Shown here: positions 1 through 8,849 of the stretch, piece by piece | Layout of the letters: each line of letters opens with the position of its first letter | Numbering within the stretch: position 1 is the first letter of the stretch | Source of the DNA: Rhodobacteraceae bacterium UBA1943 | GTDB lineage: Bacteria > Pseudomonadota > Alphaproteobacteria > Rhodobacterales > Rhodobacteraceae | Reading direction: 5' to 3' | Assembly (NCBI GenBank): GCA_002336845.1 | Contig: DDEX01000051.1 | Coordinates: forward strand, 1 to 64,000 | Length of the DNA: 64,000 nt | Notes under the pieces: model-generated | Seen by the model: the letters and a program-made list of their open reading frames with translations, nothing else | Database searches by the model: none | Told to the model about the DNA's origin: nothing | Position numbers and translations under genes: made by a program

Positions 1-194
1 TACTCAACGTGCGCCGTCGAGATCGTGATCCCGCGAGCACGCTCTTCCGGCGCCCCGTCAATCTGGTCATAGGCCCGGAATTCACCGAAATACTTCGTGA
101 TCGCAGCCGTCAGCGTCGTCTTGCCATGGTCAACGTGACCAATGGTCCCGATGTTCACATGCGGCTTGTTACGTTCAAACTTTGCCTTTGCCAT
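1..194 (-). CDS. tuf: Elongation factor Tu, N-terminal part (runs off the left edge)
   Basis: EF-Tu delivers aminoacyl-tRNA to the ribosome in a GTP-dependent way. Reading the minus strand from ATG at 192-194 gives MAKAKFERNKPHVNIGTIG followed by the P-loop GHVDHGKT and, at the window edge, the start of the switch I region (ERARGITI). About 64 codons are present; the rest lies outside the window. The match to the family is unmistakable. The 97 bp upstream, before the lipoprotein gene, must carry its promoter or be transcribed from an upstream gene; I could not place a convincing -35/-10 there. Confidence 0.97.
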   Translation of the reverse strand, partial: MAKAKFERNKPHVNIGTIGHVDHGKTTLTAAITKYFGEFRAYDQIDGAPEERARGITISTAHVE

Positions 195-291
195 GATGGC
201 GCCCTCGGTTTTGGGGGCCCGGCAGCCGGACCCTATTCTACACGCGCGGCGACTTATCTGCTGGCAAGGGGAAAATCAAGGGCCAGTTGGC

Positions 292-1026
292 TCAGGGAAC
301 CGTTCCGGCCGGATCGGGCAGCAGCAGCGGCGTCTTGGATGGTTTGGCGCTGCTCTTCTTTACCGTCTGCGGGGCGACCTTGACTGGCGCCGCAGGTGCC
401 ACGGCGGTTGCCGGGGAAGCAGCGGCTGACGCAGGCGCCTGAGCGGCAGGTGCCGAAGCGGTGGGGGCTGAAGCGGCTTTGGTTCCCTTCGGCGGCAGCC
501 CGAACCATTCGGGGTTGGTGAGAAGCCACTGCTCGACCTTCTTGATCGCGTTGTAGCTTAGAATCTCCATCTGCTTTTCCTTGGACTGGGTCAGACCCGA
601 TCCGATGAAGGTCTCGGGCGAGGCCTTCTCGAACACCATGATCTGCTTGCCTTCAGGGTTCAGCTTTTTCTTCGCGGCATCGTCCCAGATGTTCGCCGTG
701 ATCACCAGGATCGACTTGGGCTTCAGCACCACCGGAATGCCGGGCGGGGCCAGAGCATAGCCATCGATCGCGATGCCGATGTCATAAAGTTTGTCGCCCT
801 GATACCGTCCAAAGCGGTCTTGCACGGCCTTTTCAATGGCGGCCTCCCACTCTGCCTTGGTCGCCTCGCGAGAGATCGGAACCTTCTGGATATTGTCGGC
901 CACCGCGATATTCAGGCCCAGCCGGAACGGCCCAAGCGGCACCGGAGGCTCTGCAAGATCGCTTTTCTGGCAAGCCGCAAGCGCCAATAGGACAAAGCTG
1001 AAGGCAATCGGACGAATAGCTGGCAT
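292..1026 (-). CDS. Hypothetical lipoprotein with Ala/Pro-rich tail
   Basis: The 244-residue product begins with a lipoprotein signal: positive residue R5, a hydrophobic stretch, then lipobox L-A-A-C with the acceptor Cys at about residue 19. It should be processed by signal peptidase II and anchored to a membrane. The middle (residues about 30-180) is mixed alpha/beta and not recognised; the segment after about residue 180 is low complexity (Ala, Pro, Ser, Lys), probably a flexible spacer. It lies divergent from motB and upstream of tuf on the same strand. No function can be assigned from sequence; a link to the flagellum is only positional. Confidence 0.8.
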   Translation of the reverse strand: MPAIRPIAFSFVLLALAACQKSDLAEPPVPLGPFRLGLNIAVADNIQKVPISREATKAEWEAAIEKAVQDRFGRYQGDKLYDIGIAIDGYALAPPGIPVVLKPKSILVITANIWDDAAKKKLNPEGKQIMVFEKASPETFIGSGLTQSKEKQMEILSYNAIKKVEQWLLTNPEWFGLPPKGTKAASAPTASAPAAQAPASAAASPATAVAPAAPVKVAPQTVKKSSAKPSKTPLLLPDPAGTVP

Positions 1027-1228
1027 GGCGCTCCTCGGGCTAATGTTTACGGGATACAGAGCGGCGTGCGCTAAAGCAACTCTGCCTCTCGGCGTTCGAC
1101 GGCGGATTTACGGGAATTCGCCGAACCAGGTGCGGTCTCCCCGCCAAATAGCTAAAATGCCGGACCTTAAGCTCCTGTAAATCGCGATAAGGCAGGCTGA
1201 ACCCGGGTGTGAAATACTGGGTGTGTGA

Positions 1229-2083
1229 ATGGCCGGGCAGACGAATGCCGCGCCAGTCATCATCAAGCGGAAGAAGATCGTAGTCGGCGGTGGTCACCAC
1301 GGTGGGGCGTGGAAAGTGGCCTATGCCGACTTTGTGACGGCCATGATGGCCTTCTTCATGCTGATGTGGCTGCTGAACGCGACGACGGAAAAACAACGCA
1401 AGGGGATTGCGGATTATTTCAACCCGACGGTCCCGGTCAGCCGGATTTCCGGAGGAGGCGATGGTGCCTTCGGGGGGGATTCCGTAATGACCGAAGATAC
1501 ACTGGCGCAAAACGGCACCGGGGCGTCCAACCTTTATCCCTCCGACAGCGACAAGGCGCGCGGCGACAGCGGAACCAATTCGCAGGCGGGCAAGCAAAAC
1601 GGGCGCAAGGGCGATGAACAAGAACAGCAAAAGGTTGAAAAGCAACTGACCGCCCTTGGCGGCGAAAGCATGGTGATGGCGCGGCTGTTGCGCCATGTGA
1701 CCACCCGCGTCACCGACGAGGGGTTGGTGATCGAGCTGTTCGACATCGAAGGCAAACCCCTGTTCGATCTGGATACTGCGGCCCCGACCGAAGAGGCCCG
1801 CCAGATTGCCGCCCTTCTGGCCGAAGTCCTGGCGGTGACCGAAAACCAGATCTCGGTGGATGGCTATGTTCATGCCTATCCCGTGACCCTGATCCACAAC
1901 CCTGCCTGGTCCCTCTCCTCGGAACGCGCCCAGGCTTTTCGTGCTCTGCTGGAGGAAAAGGGTTTCGCTGCGCCGCGAATCGCCCGGATCACCGGGCATT
2001 CCGACCGAAAGCCGGCGGTGGCCGACCCGATTGCCCTGCGAAACAACCGTGTCGAGCTGATTTTGCTGCGAAATCAGCCGTAG
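1229..2083 (+). CDS. motB: Flagellar motor stator protein MotB
   Basis: MotB anchors the stator to peptidoglycan and carries the proton-binding aspartate. The 284-residue protein has a basic N-terminus, then a single transmembrane helix at about residues 30-52 (AYADFVTAMMAFFMLMWLL) with D34 in the position of the ion-binding Asp, a low-complexity linker (about 95-140), and an OmpA/MotB peptidoglycan-binding domain at about 160-284 with the typical LSSERAQAFR and TGHSDRKP motifs. It starts the plus-strand run motB-flgE-flgK-flgL-flgI. Its usual partner motA is not beside it or elsewhere in the window. Confidence 0.95.
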   Translation: MAGQTNAAPVIIKRKKIVVGGGHHGGAWKVAYADFVTAMMAFFMLMWLLNATTEKQRKGIADYFNPTVPVSRISGGGDGAFGGDSVMTEDTLAQNGTGASNLYPSDSDKARGDSGTNSQAGKQNGRKGDEQEQQKVEKQLTALGGESMVMARLLRHVTTRVTDEGLVIELFDIEGKPLFDLDTAAPTEEARQIAALLAEVLAVTENQISVDGYVHAYPVTLIHNPAWSLSSERAQAFRALLEEKGFAAPRIARITGHSDRKPAVADPIALRNNRVELILLRNQP

Positions 2084-2185
2084 CATCACAACCTGCCGTA
2101 AATCGGCAATGCCATTAGCGGCATCTTAACCCGCCGGACGCAGTGTGGCCGATGACAGGCCAGACACTGCAGAAAGGCGCTTCCG

Positions 2186-3487
2186 ATGACGATCTCTTCT
2201 TCGCTGCAAGCGGGGGTGGCGGGGCTGAATGCCAATGCCAACAAGCTGGCGGGCATCGCCGACAACATCGCCAACTCGTCAACCTATGGCTACAAGCGGG
2301 CCGAGACGGATTTTTTCTCTTTCGTGGTGCAGGGGGCAGGCAACAGCTCTTACACCGCAGGCGGCGTGCGGACCTCGTCGGTACGGATGATCGACGATCA
2401 GGGGCCGCTGATCGGCTCTGACAACTCGACCGATATCGCGGTGGACGGGCGCGGCTTTATCGCTGTCACTGATGTTTCAGCCTTGGCAGCGGGCGGTAAT
2501 TTTCCGATTTCCCTGATGACCACTGGCTCGTTCCGTCAGGATGAGGATGGGATTCTGCGCACACCCATGGGACAGGTTCTGATGGGATGGCCCGCGAATG
2601 CCGACGGCACGATGGGAACCTTCCCGCGGGACAGTTTTTCGGGCTTGGTTCCCATACAGATCAACGAAAATCAGGCCGTGGCCAACCCGACAAGCAAGGT
2701 CGGCCTTGGTGTCAACCTGCCGTTCTCCTCCACCAAGGCCGGGGCCGCCGGAACGGTGGAGGCGATGTCGGTCGAATACTTCGGAAACCTCGGCAATTCG
2801 GAATCGCTGGATATCACATTTACCCCAACGGTCGCGGCAAGCGGTGCCTCCAACACCTGGACGATGAAGATCACCGACACCGCCTCGGGTGGCGCGGTGG
2901 TGGGCGAGTATCAGTTGACGTTCAACACCGCACAGACCGGCGGCGGAACCCTGGCCAGTATCACCGCAATCAGCGGTGCGGCCTATGACCCGGCGACCGG
3001 CGCGATCCCGGTCACTGTCGGGGGCGGCACCATCGCGCTGGATGTCGGCAAACTGGGCGCCACGGGCGGCATCAGCCAGTTGGACGCAAATTTCTCGCCC
3101 GTGAACGTGACCAAGAACGGCTCTCCGGTCGCGACAATCGCCTCGTTGGAGATTGACGATAGTGGTAATCTGCTTGCCGTCTATAATCAGGGCTTTACCC
3201 GGACGCTGTTCCAGATTCCGGTCGTAAGCGTGCCCAACCCGAACGGGCTGGTTTCGACCAGCAACCAGACATACAGGGTCTCGCCCGAGTCAGGGGCGAT
3301 CAGCCTGTGGGATGCGGGCACCGGGCCCGTGGGCAAGGTCGTCGGTTATTCGCGTGAGGAATCGACCACCGATGTCGCCGCCGAACTGACCCAGCTTATC
3401 CAGACGCAGCGCGCCTATTCGTCCAATGCCAAGGTCATCCAGACGGTGGACGAGATGTTGCAGGAAACCGCCAATCTCAAGCGCTAG
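2186..3487 (+). CDS. flgE: Flagellar hook protein FlgE
   Basis: FlgE polymerises into the hook outside the cell. The 433-residue product has the family N-terminus (SSLQAGVAGLNANANKLAGI, then DNIANSSTYGYKRAETDF) and the heptad-rich C-terminus (AAELTQLIQTQRAYSSNAKV) that form the D0 coiled coil; the middle (about 130-330) is the variable exposed domain. It is a little longer than enterobacterial FlgE, as usual in alphaproteobacteria. It lies 102 bp after motB and 11 bp before flgK. A small inverted repeat (ATGCC/GGCAT) lies in the upstream gap, but no convincing flagellar sigma site was found. Confidence 0.95.
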   Translation: MTISSSLQAGVAGLNANANKLAGIADNIANSSTYGYKRAETDFFSFVVQGAGNSSYTAGGVRTSSVRMIDDQGPLIGSDNSTDIAVDGRGFIAVTDVSALAAGGNFPISLMTTGSFRQDEDGILRTPMGQVLMGWPANADGTMGTFPRDSFSGLVPIQINENQAVANPTSKVGLGVNLPFSSTKAGAAGTVEAMSVEYFGNLGNSESLDITFTPTVAASGASNTWTMKITDTASGGAVVGEYQLTFNTAQTGGGTLASITAISGAAYDPATGAIPVTVGGGTIALDVGKLGATGGISQLDANFSPVNVTKNGSPVATIASLEIDDSGNLLAVYNQGFTRTLFQIPVVSVPNPNGLVSTSNQTYRVSPESGAISLWDAGTGPVGKVVGYSREESTTDVAAELTQLIQTQRAYSSNAKVIQTVDEMLQETANLKR

Positions 3488-3498
3488 GATAGTCCGCC

Positions 3499-4956
3499 AT
3501 GTCATTTGCCGCAGGTCTGTCCAGCGCCGTATCCGGCCTGACTGCCGTCAATAAACAGGTCGAGGTCATCTCGAACAATATCGCCAACGCGACAACCCCC
3601 GGCTACGGCAGACGAGAATTGGTGACCACCGCCTGGTCGGCCGGCGGTCAGGGGCTGGGCGTTCGGATCGTGGGGGTCAGCCGCCATATCGATCTTGCCT
3701 TGCAGAATGACCGCCGCGCGGCACAGGCGGCGGATGCCGGCAATGTGGTGACCGCCGAAGCCCTAAAAACTATCGAGCAGACTATTGGCACGACAGACAG
3801 CGCCACTTCGCTGCAAGCGCGTGTTGCCGATTTCGACAGCCGCCTGATCGAGGCCGCCAGCCGCCCCGACAGCGAGGCCCGGCTGCAAGCCGTGGTCGAT
3901 GCGGCGGATGCGCTGGCCGACCACATCGGATCGGCTGCGACAAAGGTACAGGCCCTCAGGTCTGAGGCCGATGGCGCGATTGCCAGCAAGGTCGAGGCAC
4001 TGAACACCTCACTGGCGCGCGTCGCGGAATTGAACACCAAGATCCGGGTGATGAGTTCGGGGGGAAATGACCCCTCAGCTTTGATGGACCAACGCCAGCA
4101 ACTGATCGACGAGATCGGCAAGGAAATTCCCGTCCGGGTCGCCCAGCGCGACAATGGTACGGTGGCTCTGTTCAGCACGGGCGGTTCCGTCCTGCTGGAC
4201 GGGACGGCTTCGACCTTTGGTTTTGCCAGAACCGGGCTTGTCACTGCCGACCTCGGTCTGGCAGGCGGAACCCTGTCTGGTCTGACCCTGAACAATCGCC
4301 CGATCAGCACAGCATCCGACAGCAGTCCGCTGGCGGGAGGTGCGCTGGTCGCAGAGTTCGCCGTAAGAGACGAGATCGCCGTCACTGCGCAGGGCCGTCT
4401 GGATGCAGTTGCGCGCGATCTGATCGAGCGATTTGCCGCAGGGGGGCTGGATGCGACACTGCCCGCAGGTGCAGCCGGCCTGTTCACCGATAGCGGCCTG
4501 GCCTTCGATCCTGCAGATGAAACCGGGCTGGCCCAACGCCTGACCCTCAACCCTGCGGTCGATCCCGGGCACGGCGGCTCGATCTGGCGAATTCGCGATG
4601 GCCTGGGGGCCGCGACCAGCGGCGACAGCGGCGCGACCGGCTTGCTTGTGGCCTATCGCGGTGCCTTGCTGGCCCAGCGCCTTCCGGTTTCCGGTGGCTT
4701 CATGCCGGGCCAACGCAGCTTTGCCGCTCTGGCTTCCGATCTGATCTCCGGCATCGCCTCCGATCGGCTGACGGCAGAATCCGAACAGGGCTTCGCTGCG
4801 GCCAAGGCCCTTGCCCTCGGCACGCAGGAGGCTGCGGGCGGTGTTGATACCGATCAGGAAATGCAGGCTCTTCTGATGATGGAAAAGGCCTATGCGGCAA
4901 ATGCCAAGGTGATCTCGGCCCTCGGCTCGATGATCGACCGTCTCCTGGAGATCTAG
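3499..4956 (+). CDS. flgK: Hook-filament junction protein FlgK (HAP1)
   Basis: FlgK joins the hook to the filament. The 485-residue product has the rod/hook N-terminal motif (SSAVSGLTAVNKQVEVISNN, then IANATTPGYGRRELV), a helical segment near residues 85-190, and the C-terminal helix (ALLMMEKAYAANAKVISALG) of this family. Length is normal for an alphaproteobacterial FlgK. It lies 11 bp after flgE and 2 bp before flgL, so the genes should be translated from one message. Confidence 0.94.
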   Translation: MSFAAGLSSAVSGLTAVNKQVEVISNNIANATTPGYGRRELVTTAWSAGGQGLGVRIVGVSRHIDLALQNDRRAAQAADAGNVVTAEALKTIEQTIGTTDSATSLQARVADFDSRLIEAASRPDSEARLQAVVDAADALADHIGSAATKVQALRSEADGAIASKVEALNTSLARVAELNTKIRVMSSGGNDPSALMDQRQQLIDEIGKEIPVRVAQRDNGTVALFSTGGSVLLDGTASTFGFARTGLVTADLGLAGGTLSGLTLNNRPISTASDSSPLAGGALVAEFAVRDEIAVTAQGRLDAVARDLIERFAAGGLDATLPAGAAGLFTDSGLAFDPADETGLAQRLTLNPAVDPGHGGSIWRIRDGLGAATSGDSGATGLLVAYRGALLAQRLPVSGGFMPGQRSFAALASDLISGIASDRLTAESEQGFAAAKALALGTQEAAGGVDTDQEMQALLMMEKAYAANAKVISALGSMIDRLLEI

Positions 4957-4958
4957 AC

Positions 4959-5963
4959 ATGGTTCAGATACGTTATGGCGACCTTGCCAAGACGCTTTTG
5001 CTCACCAATACCACCAGCACCGCAAAAAGTGCGATTACCCGACTGCAACAAGAGGTCGCAACCGGCCTCAGCAGCGACACGGTTCGTCATCTCTCGGGCA
5101 ATCTGGGGCAGATCAACGCCGTTGACAGCAGCCTCGCGCGACTTTCGGCCTTCAAGACAGCCACGAATGAACTTGGCTCTCTGGCAAGGGCAACTCAATC
5201 GGCGCTTGGCACCATAACCCAGCTTGGGGAAGGAGCGCAGTCGGCGTTGCAGATCAGCGCCGGTACGGCCTCGGTTGCCCAAGTCAACAGCGGGGCCCTG
5301 GCCGCCAGAACCGCACTGGAAGGAGTAATTTCCACACTGAACAGCGGCTTTGGTGAACGAAGTCTGTTTTCTGGAACCCATTTGAGCGGGCCGGCCGTTG
5401 CCGATTTTGCGACCATGATGTCAGCGTTGGAAGCTGCGGTGGCCCCCGCCACCTCGGCCACAGATGCCGCGGCCCTGGTGGCGGATTGGTTCGATGATCC
5501 GGTCGGTTATGCCAGCACCGGCTATCTGGGAGGGGCCGCTGTCGATGCGGTGCCAATCGCCGAGGGCGAAACCGCAACCGTCGCGGTGACCGCCAACGAT
5601 GCTGCGATCCGCGACTATCTAAAGGGCCTTGCCATGGGCGCCCTGCTGGACCGTGGGCTTTTTGCCGGGCAGGCCGATACCCGTCGTAGCCTGGCGGGCC
5701 TCGCGGGAAATGCCATGCTGTCGGCGCAATCGGGCATGATCTACCTTGCTGCCGATCTTGGAATGACCGAGGCCCGCATCGCCGATTCCGCCACGCGCAA
5801 CAGCGCCGAGAGTTCCGCTCTCGGGATCGCCCGCGTCGATCTGGTTGGCGTTGATTCCTACGAAGCCTCCAGCCAACTGACGGCTGCCGAAGAAAAGCTG
5901 CAGTTGCTCTATGCGCTGACAGCCCGCCTGTCGAAGCTCAGCCTGGTCGAGTATCTGCGATGA
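4959..5963 (+). CDS. flgL: Hook-filament junction protein FlgL (HAP3)
   Basis: FlgL is the second junction protein, related to flagellin. The 334-residue product shows a flagellin-like N-terminal helix (about residues 10-70, with TTSTAKSAITRLQQEVATGL) and a C-terminal helix (SQLTAAEEKLQLLYALTARL) ending in SLVEYLR. It starts 2 bp after the flgK stop and its stop overlaps the flgI start by 4 bp (ATGA at 5960-5963), which supports translational coupling. Confidence 0.9.
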   Translation: MVQIRYGDLAKTLLLTNTTSTAKSAITRLQQEVATGLSSDTVRHLSGNLGQINAVDSSLARLSAFKTATNELGSLARATQSALGTITQLGEGAQSALQISAGTASVAQVNSGALAARTALEGVISTLNSGFGERSLFSGTHLSGPAVADFATMMSALEAAVAPATSATDAAALVADWFDDPVGYASTGYLGGAAVDAVPIAEGETATVAVTANDAAIRDYLKGLAMGALLDRGLFAGQADTRRSLAGLAGNAMLSAQSGMIYLAADLGMTEARIADSATRNSAESSALGIARVDLVGVDSYEASSQLTAAEEKLQLLYALTARLSKLSLVEYLR

Positions 5964-7060
5964 TCCGCCGTTTTGCCTTGGTTATAGCCATCTCTCTGGC
6001 CATGCCCGCCTGGGGAGGTCCGGTCCGGATCAAGGATCTGGTCGAGTTTGACGGTGTCCGCAGTAACGATCTGGTCGGCTATGGCCTCGTCGTCGGTTTG
6101 AACGGCACGGGGGACGGCCTGCGCAACACGCCCTATACCGAAGACATGATGTCAAACCTGCTGGAACGGCTGGGCGTCAACGTCACAGGAGAGGACTTGC
6201 GCCCCAAGAACGTCGCAGCCGTCTTCGTGACCGCCAGACTGCCTGCTTTTGCAAGAGCTGGAGGGCGCGTCGATGTGACAGTGTCGGCCATTGGCGACGC
6301 CAAAAGTCTGTTGGGTGGAACACTGGTCATGACGCCTCTGAACGGTGCCGATGGCCAGATCTATGCCGTAGCACAGGGCACCGTGATCGCGGGCGGCATC
6401 TCGGCGGAAGGGGAAGCTGCGCGGGTGGTGCAGGGCGTACCGACGGCAGGCTCAATTCCCGCCGGCGCGCATGTCGAGCGCGAGGTCGATTTCGATTTCG
6501 CCGGCCTGGAACAGATGCGCCTTGCCTTGCGTGCCCCGGACTTCACAACGGCGGCCCGGATCGAGGGGGTGATCAACGGAGAGCTTGGCCGCGGTGCGGC
6601 CACCATGCTGGATGCAGGCACCGTTTCGCTGAACCTGTCGGCAATTGGCACCGCCTCACCAGCGCATGTCCTGGCAAGAATTGAGAACCTGCCGGTTGAA
6701 CCGCAATCGCGCGCCCGGGTCGTTGTGGACCAGCGATCTGGCACGATTGTCATGGGCGAGGATGTGCGGATCAGCCGGGTTGCGGTTGCCCAGGGCAATC
6801 TGACCTTGCGGGTCGAGGAAGGGGCCGCGGTCATTCAACCGAACCCGTTTTCCGAAGGTCAGACGGTTGTCGTCCCCCAAAGCAAGGTAGATGTGCAGAA
6901 TGCGCCCGGGACCGGATTGGCAGAGGTGACGGGGGGCGCGTCGCTGTCACAGGTTGTGGCTGGCCTGAACGCCTTGGGCGTTTCGCCTCACGACATGATC
7001 GACATCCTGAAAAGCATCAATGCGGCCGGCGCCCTGCACGCCGAGTTCGTGGTCAACTGA
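5960..7060 (+). CDS. flgI: Flagellar P-ring protein FlgI
   Basis: FlgI forms the periplasmic P-ring bushing. The 366-residue product starts with a Sec signal peptide (MIRRFALVIAISLAMPAWG) and continues with family hallmarks VRIKDLVEFDGVRSNDLVGY, GLVVGLNGTGDGL and the C-terminal GLNALGVSPHDMIDILKSI, INAAGALHAEFV. It is full length and ends the motB-flgE-flgK-flgL-flgI run. The 129 bp between its stop and the convergent fliP remnant contain nothing recognisable. Confidence 0.96.
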   Translation: MIRRFALVIAISLAMPAWGGPVRIKDLVEFDGVRSNDLVGYGLVVGLNGTGDGLRNTPYTEDMMSNLLERLGVNVTGEDLRPKNVAAVFVTARLPAFARAGGRVDVTVSAIGDAKSLLGGTLVMTPLNGADGQIYAVAQGTVIAGGISAEGEAARVVQGVPTAGSIPAGAHVEREVDFDFAGLEQMRLALRAPDFTTAARIEGVINGELGRGAATMLDAGTVSLNLSAIGTASPAHVLARIENLPVEPQSRARVVVDQRSGTIVMGEDVRISRVAVAQGNLTLRVEEGAAVIQPNPFSEGQTVVVPQSKVDVQNAPGTGLAEVTGGASLSQVVAGLNALGVSPHDMIDILKSINAAGALHAEFVVN

Positions 7061-7189
7061 ACAGCCTGCGTCCGTCGCATCAAGATGGCCGCGTCCATGC
7101 GATGAAAGCCGCGATTCAAGGCCGATCGGAGCAGCGGTGGTGTGGGAACGGACGACAGGGTGCGCTTGCACCCCGGCGCGTCCGGTCCC

Positions 7190-7435
7190 TTACAGATAGC
7201 TGCGAACAAGTGCGCTGGAGATCAGCGTCCAGCCATCTGCAACAACGAAGAACGCGAGCTTGAAGGGCAGTGAGACCACCGCAGGTGAGACCATCATCAT
7301 ACCCATCGACATCAGCACGGCCGAAGTCACGAGATCGATGATAAGAAACGGCAGGTACACTAGGAAGCCGATCTCGAAGGCCCGCTGAACCTCTGATGGG
7401 TGGATCTGCGCCGCGAAGAGCTCAATCGCCAACTG
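7190..7435 (-). pseudogene. fliP: C-terminal remnant of flagellar export gate protein FliP
   Basis: The minus strand encodes about 80 residues matching the end of FliP: SEVQRAFEIGFLVYLPFLII, then DLVTSAVLMSMGMMMV, then LPFKLAFFVVADGW. FliP is normally about 245 residues with a signal peptide and four membrane helices; only the last helix pair remains. The frame stays open upstream, but residues beyond about 7435 do not look like FliP. A GTG at 7439-7441 could start translation, yet a functional gate subunit is very unlikely. Intact fliL ends only 123 bp upstream, so about 500 bp of fliP, and any genes once between, are missing. The tail is otherwise unmutated, which suggests a recent event or a misassembly. 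Confidence 0.85.
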
Positions 7436-7537
7436 GCACACAAAACCGCCGTCTGGCTGGACGCAGCAGAGGCCGCCCGGGCAGCCTTTGGAAAGGATCA
7501 GGCGTTGAGCAATCTCGCCCGAAAACTGACAGGATAA
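7397..7537 (+). pseudogene. 3' end of an unidentified plus-strand gene at the fliP junction
   Basis: From about 7397 to the TAA at 7535-7537 the plus strand reads a helical, charged peptide (DLRREELNRQLAHKTAVWLD, then AAEAARAAFGKDQAL) that has no start codon of its own and follows an in-frame TGA at 7394. It overlaps the fliP remnant by up to about 40 bp, so the join lies somewhere in 7397-7441. Composition looks like genuine coding sequence, perhaps the end of a small coiled-coil protein such as a FliJ-type protein, but I cannot identify it. It is probably foreign to this position. Confidence 0.45.
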
Positions 7538-7563
7538 TAGCAGGAGTCGGCTTCTGCCCGGTC

Positions 7564-8127
7564 TCAGGAATCCTGCCGGGCAATATCGCTGATCAGAACA
7601 TCGGTAATGATCGACCCCACCAGCCCCTGGGCACGTTCAAGCAACGCCCGCCGCAAATAGAGCAGGTTTGACCCGTCGGTAAACGACCCCCTGAACCCGC
7701 CTGCATTCGCGTGATCGAACAGAACCTGCAAAAACGCGTCGCGAAGTTTGGGTTCCAGCGCATAGACCTCTTCCGACGTGCCGGTTTTCACCTGAAGGCT
7801 CAGCGAAAGGATGACCAGGGACACGACGCGCCCGTCTTGAAGGATCGGAATGACGAACTGGTTGGTCAGCTTGACAAACTCGGGGTTCTCCTCGTCCCCC
7901 GCAGCGTCAGGCTTCTGCCCTTTCGCCACAGCGCCTTCTGACGGGATTGCAGAGCCCTCTCCGTGCTCGCCGCCTGCCTCTCCGGGCGCCGCTATCTCAC
8001 CCTGCCCGGCGACAGATGCCTCTGCCGTCGATGCCTGATCGGGTTTCAGGAAAAGGCCGGCACCTGTTCCAAGACCCAGGCCCATGATCGGCAGTACTAT
8101 CGGAACGAATTTCCTGATCATGGTCAA
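7564..8127 (-). CDS. fliL: Flagellar basal body-associated protein FliL
   Basis: FliL is a single-pass inner-membrane protein that surrounds the stator. The 187-residue product has one membrane helix near residues 8-27 (PIVLPIMGLGLGTGAGLFL), a low-complexity Glu/Gly/Ala linker, and a periplasmic FliL domain (FVIPILQDGRVVSLVILSLS, LRDAFLQVLFDHAN). The start overlaps the flgH stop by 4 bp. It is the last intact gene of the minus-strand operon before the fliP break. In related clusters I recall fliF, fliH and fliN next; they are absent here. Confidence 0.85.
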   Translation of the reverse strand: MTMIRKFVPIVLPIMGLGLGTGAGLFLKPDQASTAEASVAGQGEIAAPGEAGGEHGEGSAIPSEGAVAKGQKPDAAGDEENPEFVKLTNQFVIPILQDGRVVSLVILSLSLQVKTGTSEEVYALEPKLRDAFLQVLFDHANAGGFRGSFTDGSNLLYLRRALLERAQGLVGSIITDVLISDIARQDS

Positions 8128-8843
8128 AACGGCAACAGAACGTCAGCCACCTGCTGACCATAGCGGGGCTGCTGAACATCGGTGATCAGGCCGCGGCCCC
8201 CATAAGACACCTGTGCCCCGGCAATCTTGTCATAGGTGATCTCATTCTGGCGCGAGATATCCGCGGGCCGGACATAGCCCGTCACGATCAGCTCTCTCAG
8301 TTCGTTGTTGACGCGAACCTCCTGCTGGCCCTCGATCCGCAGCACGCCATTGGCAAGCTCTTCCACCACTGTCGCGGCAACGCGGAGAGTCAATTTTTCA
8401 TTGCGCGCAACATTGCCGTTGCCCTTGTAGCTGGAGTTGCCAGAGGTATCGACAGCCTCCTCCAGGCTCGCACCATCTGGCAATTCGGCATCAAGACGCT
8501 GCGGAATACCGAACAACGACCCAAGACCCATCTTCTCTTTGCCACTGCGGCTGCGATTGGTGGAGTTTTTCATTTCTGCGCTGTCGTCGATTTCAATCAC
8601 CACCGTCAGAATATCACCCCGACGCGCAGCACGCCGGTCTCCCAGCAAAGAGCTTTTCGATGCATTCCACAGCGAAGACTGTTCCCCCGGGCCGCCATTC
8701 CCGCCATCTTCCGGCAGCGGATTGGAATACAGCGCGTGGAACTGATAGCTGCCTTCCAGCGGCGAAAACTGCGGGGCTCGTCCGACCTGATCGAGGCGAC
8801 CGCAAGCGGCAATCGAAAGTGTAAGAAAAATCAAACGCTTCAT
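8124..8843 (-). CDS. flgH: Flagellar L-ring lipoprotein FlgH
   Basis: FlgH forms the outer-membrane L-ring. The 239-residue product has a lipoprotein signal (MKRLIFLTLSIAACGRLDQ, Cys at residue 14) and family motifs in order: SLLGDRRAARRGDILTVVIE, LTLRVAATVVEELANGVLRI, EGQQEVRVNNELRELIVTGY and VRPADISRQNEI. Length is normal. It overlaps fliL by 4 bp and lies 6 bp after flgA. Confidence 0.95.
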   Translation of the reverse strand: MKRLIFLTLSIAACGRLDQVGRAPQFSPLEGSYQFHALYSNPLPEDGGNGGPGEQSSLWNASKSSLLGDRRAARRGDILTVVIEIDDSAEMKNSTNRSRSGKEKMGLGSLFGIPQRLDAELPDGASLEEAVDTSGNSSYKGNGNVARNEKLTLRVAATVVEELANGVLRIEGQQEVRVNNELRELIVTGYVRPADISRQNEITYDKIAGAQVSYGGRGLITDVQQPRYGQQVADVLLPF

Positions 8844-8849
8844 GTTCCC

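Noticed and set aside
1040..2089. 349-codon minus-strand frame
   Set aside because: Antisense to motB, which has a membrane helix with the stator Asp and an OmpA domain.
2095..2130. Possible sigma-28 promoter before flgE (TAAA-N15-GCGGCATC)
   Set aside because: The -10 part matches the GCCGATAA consensus at only a few positions.
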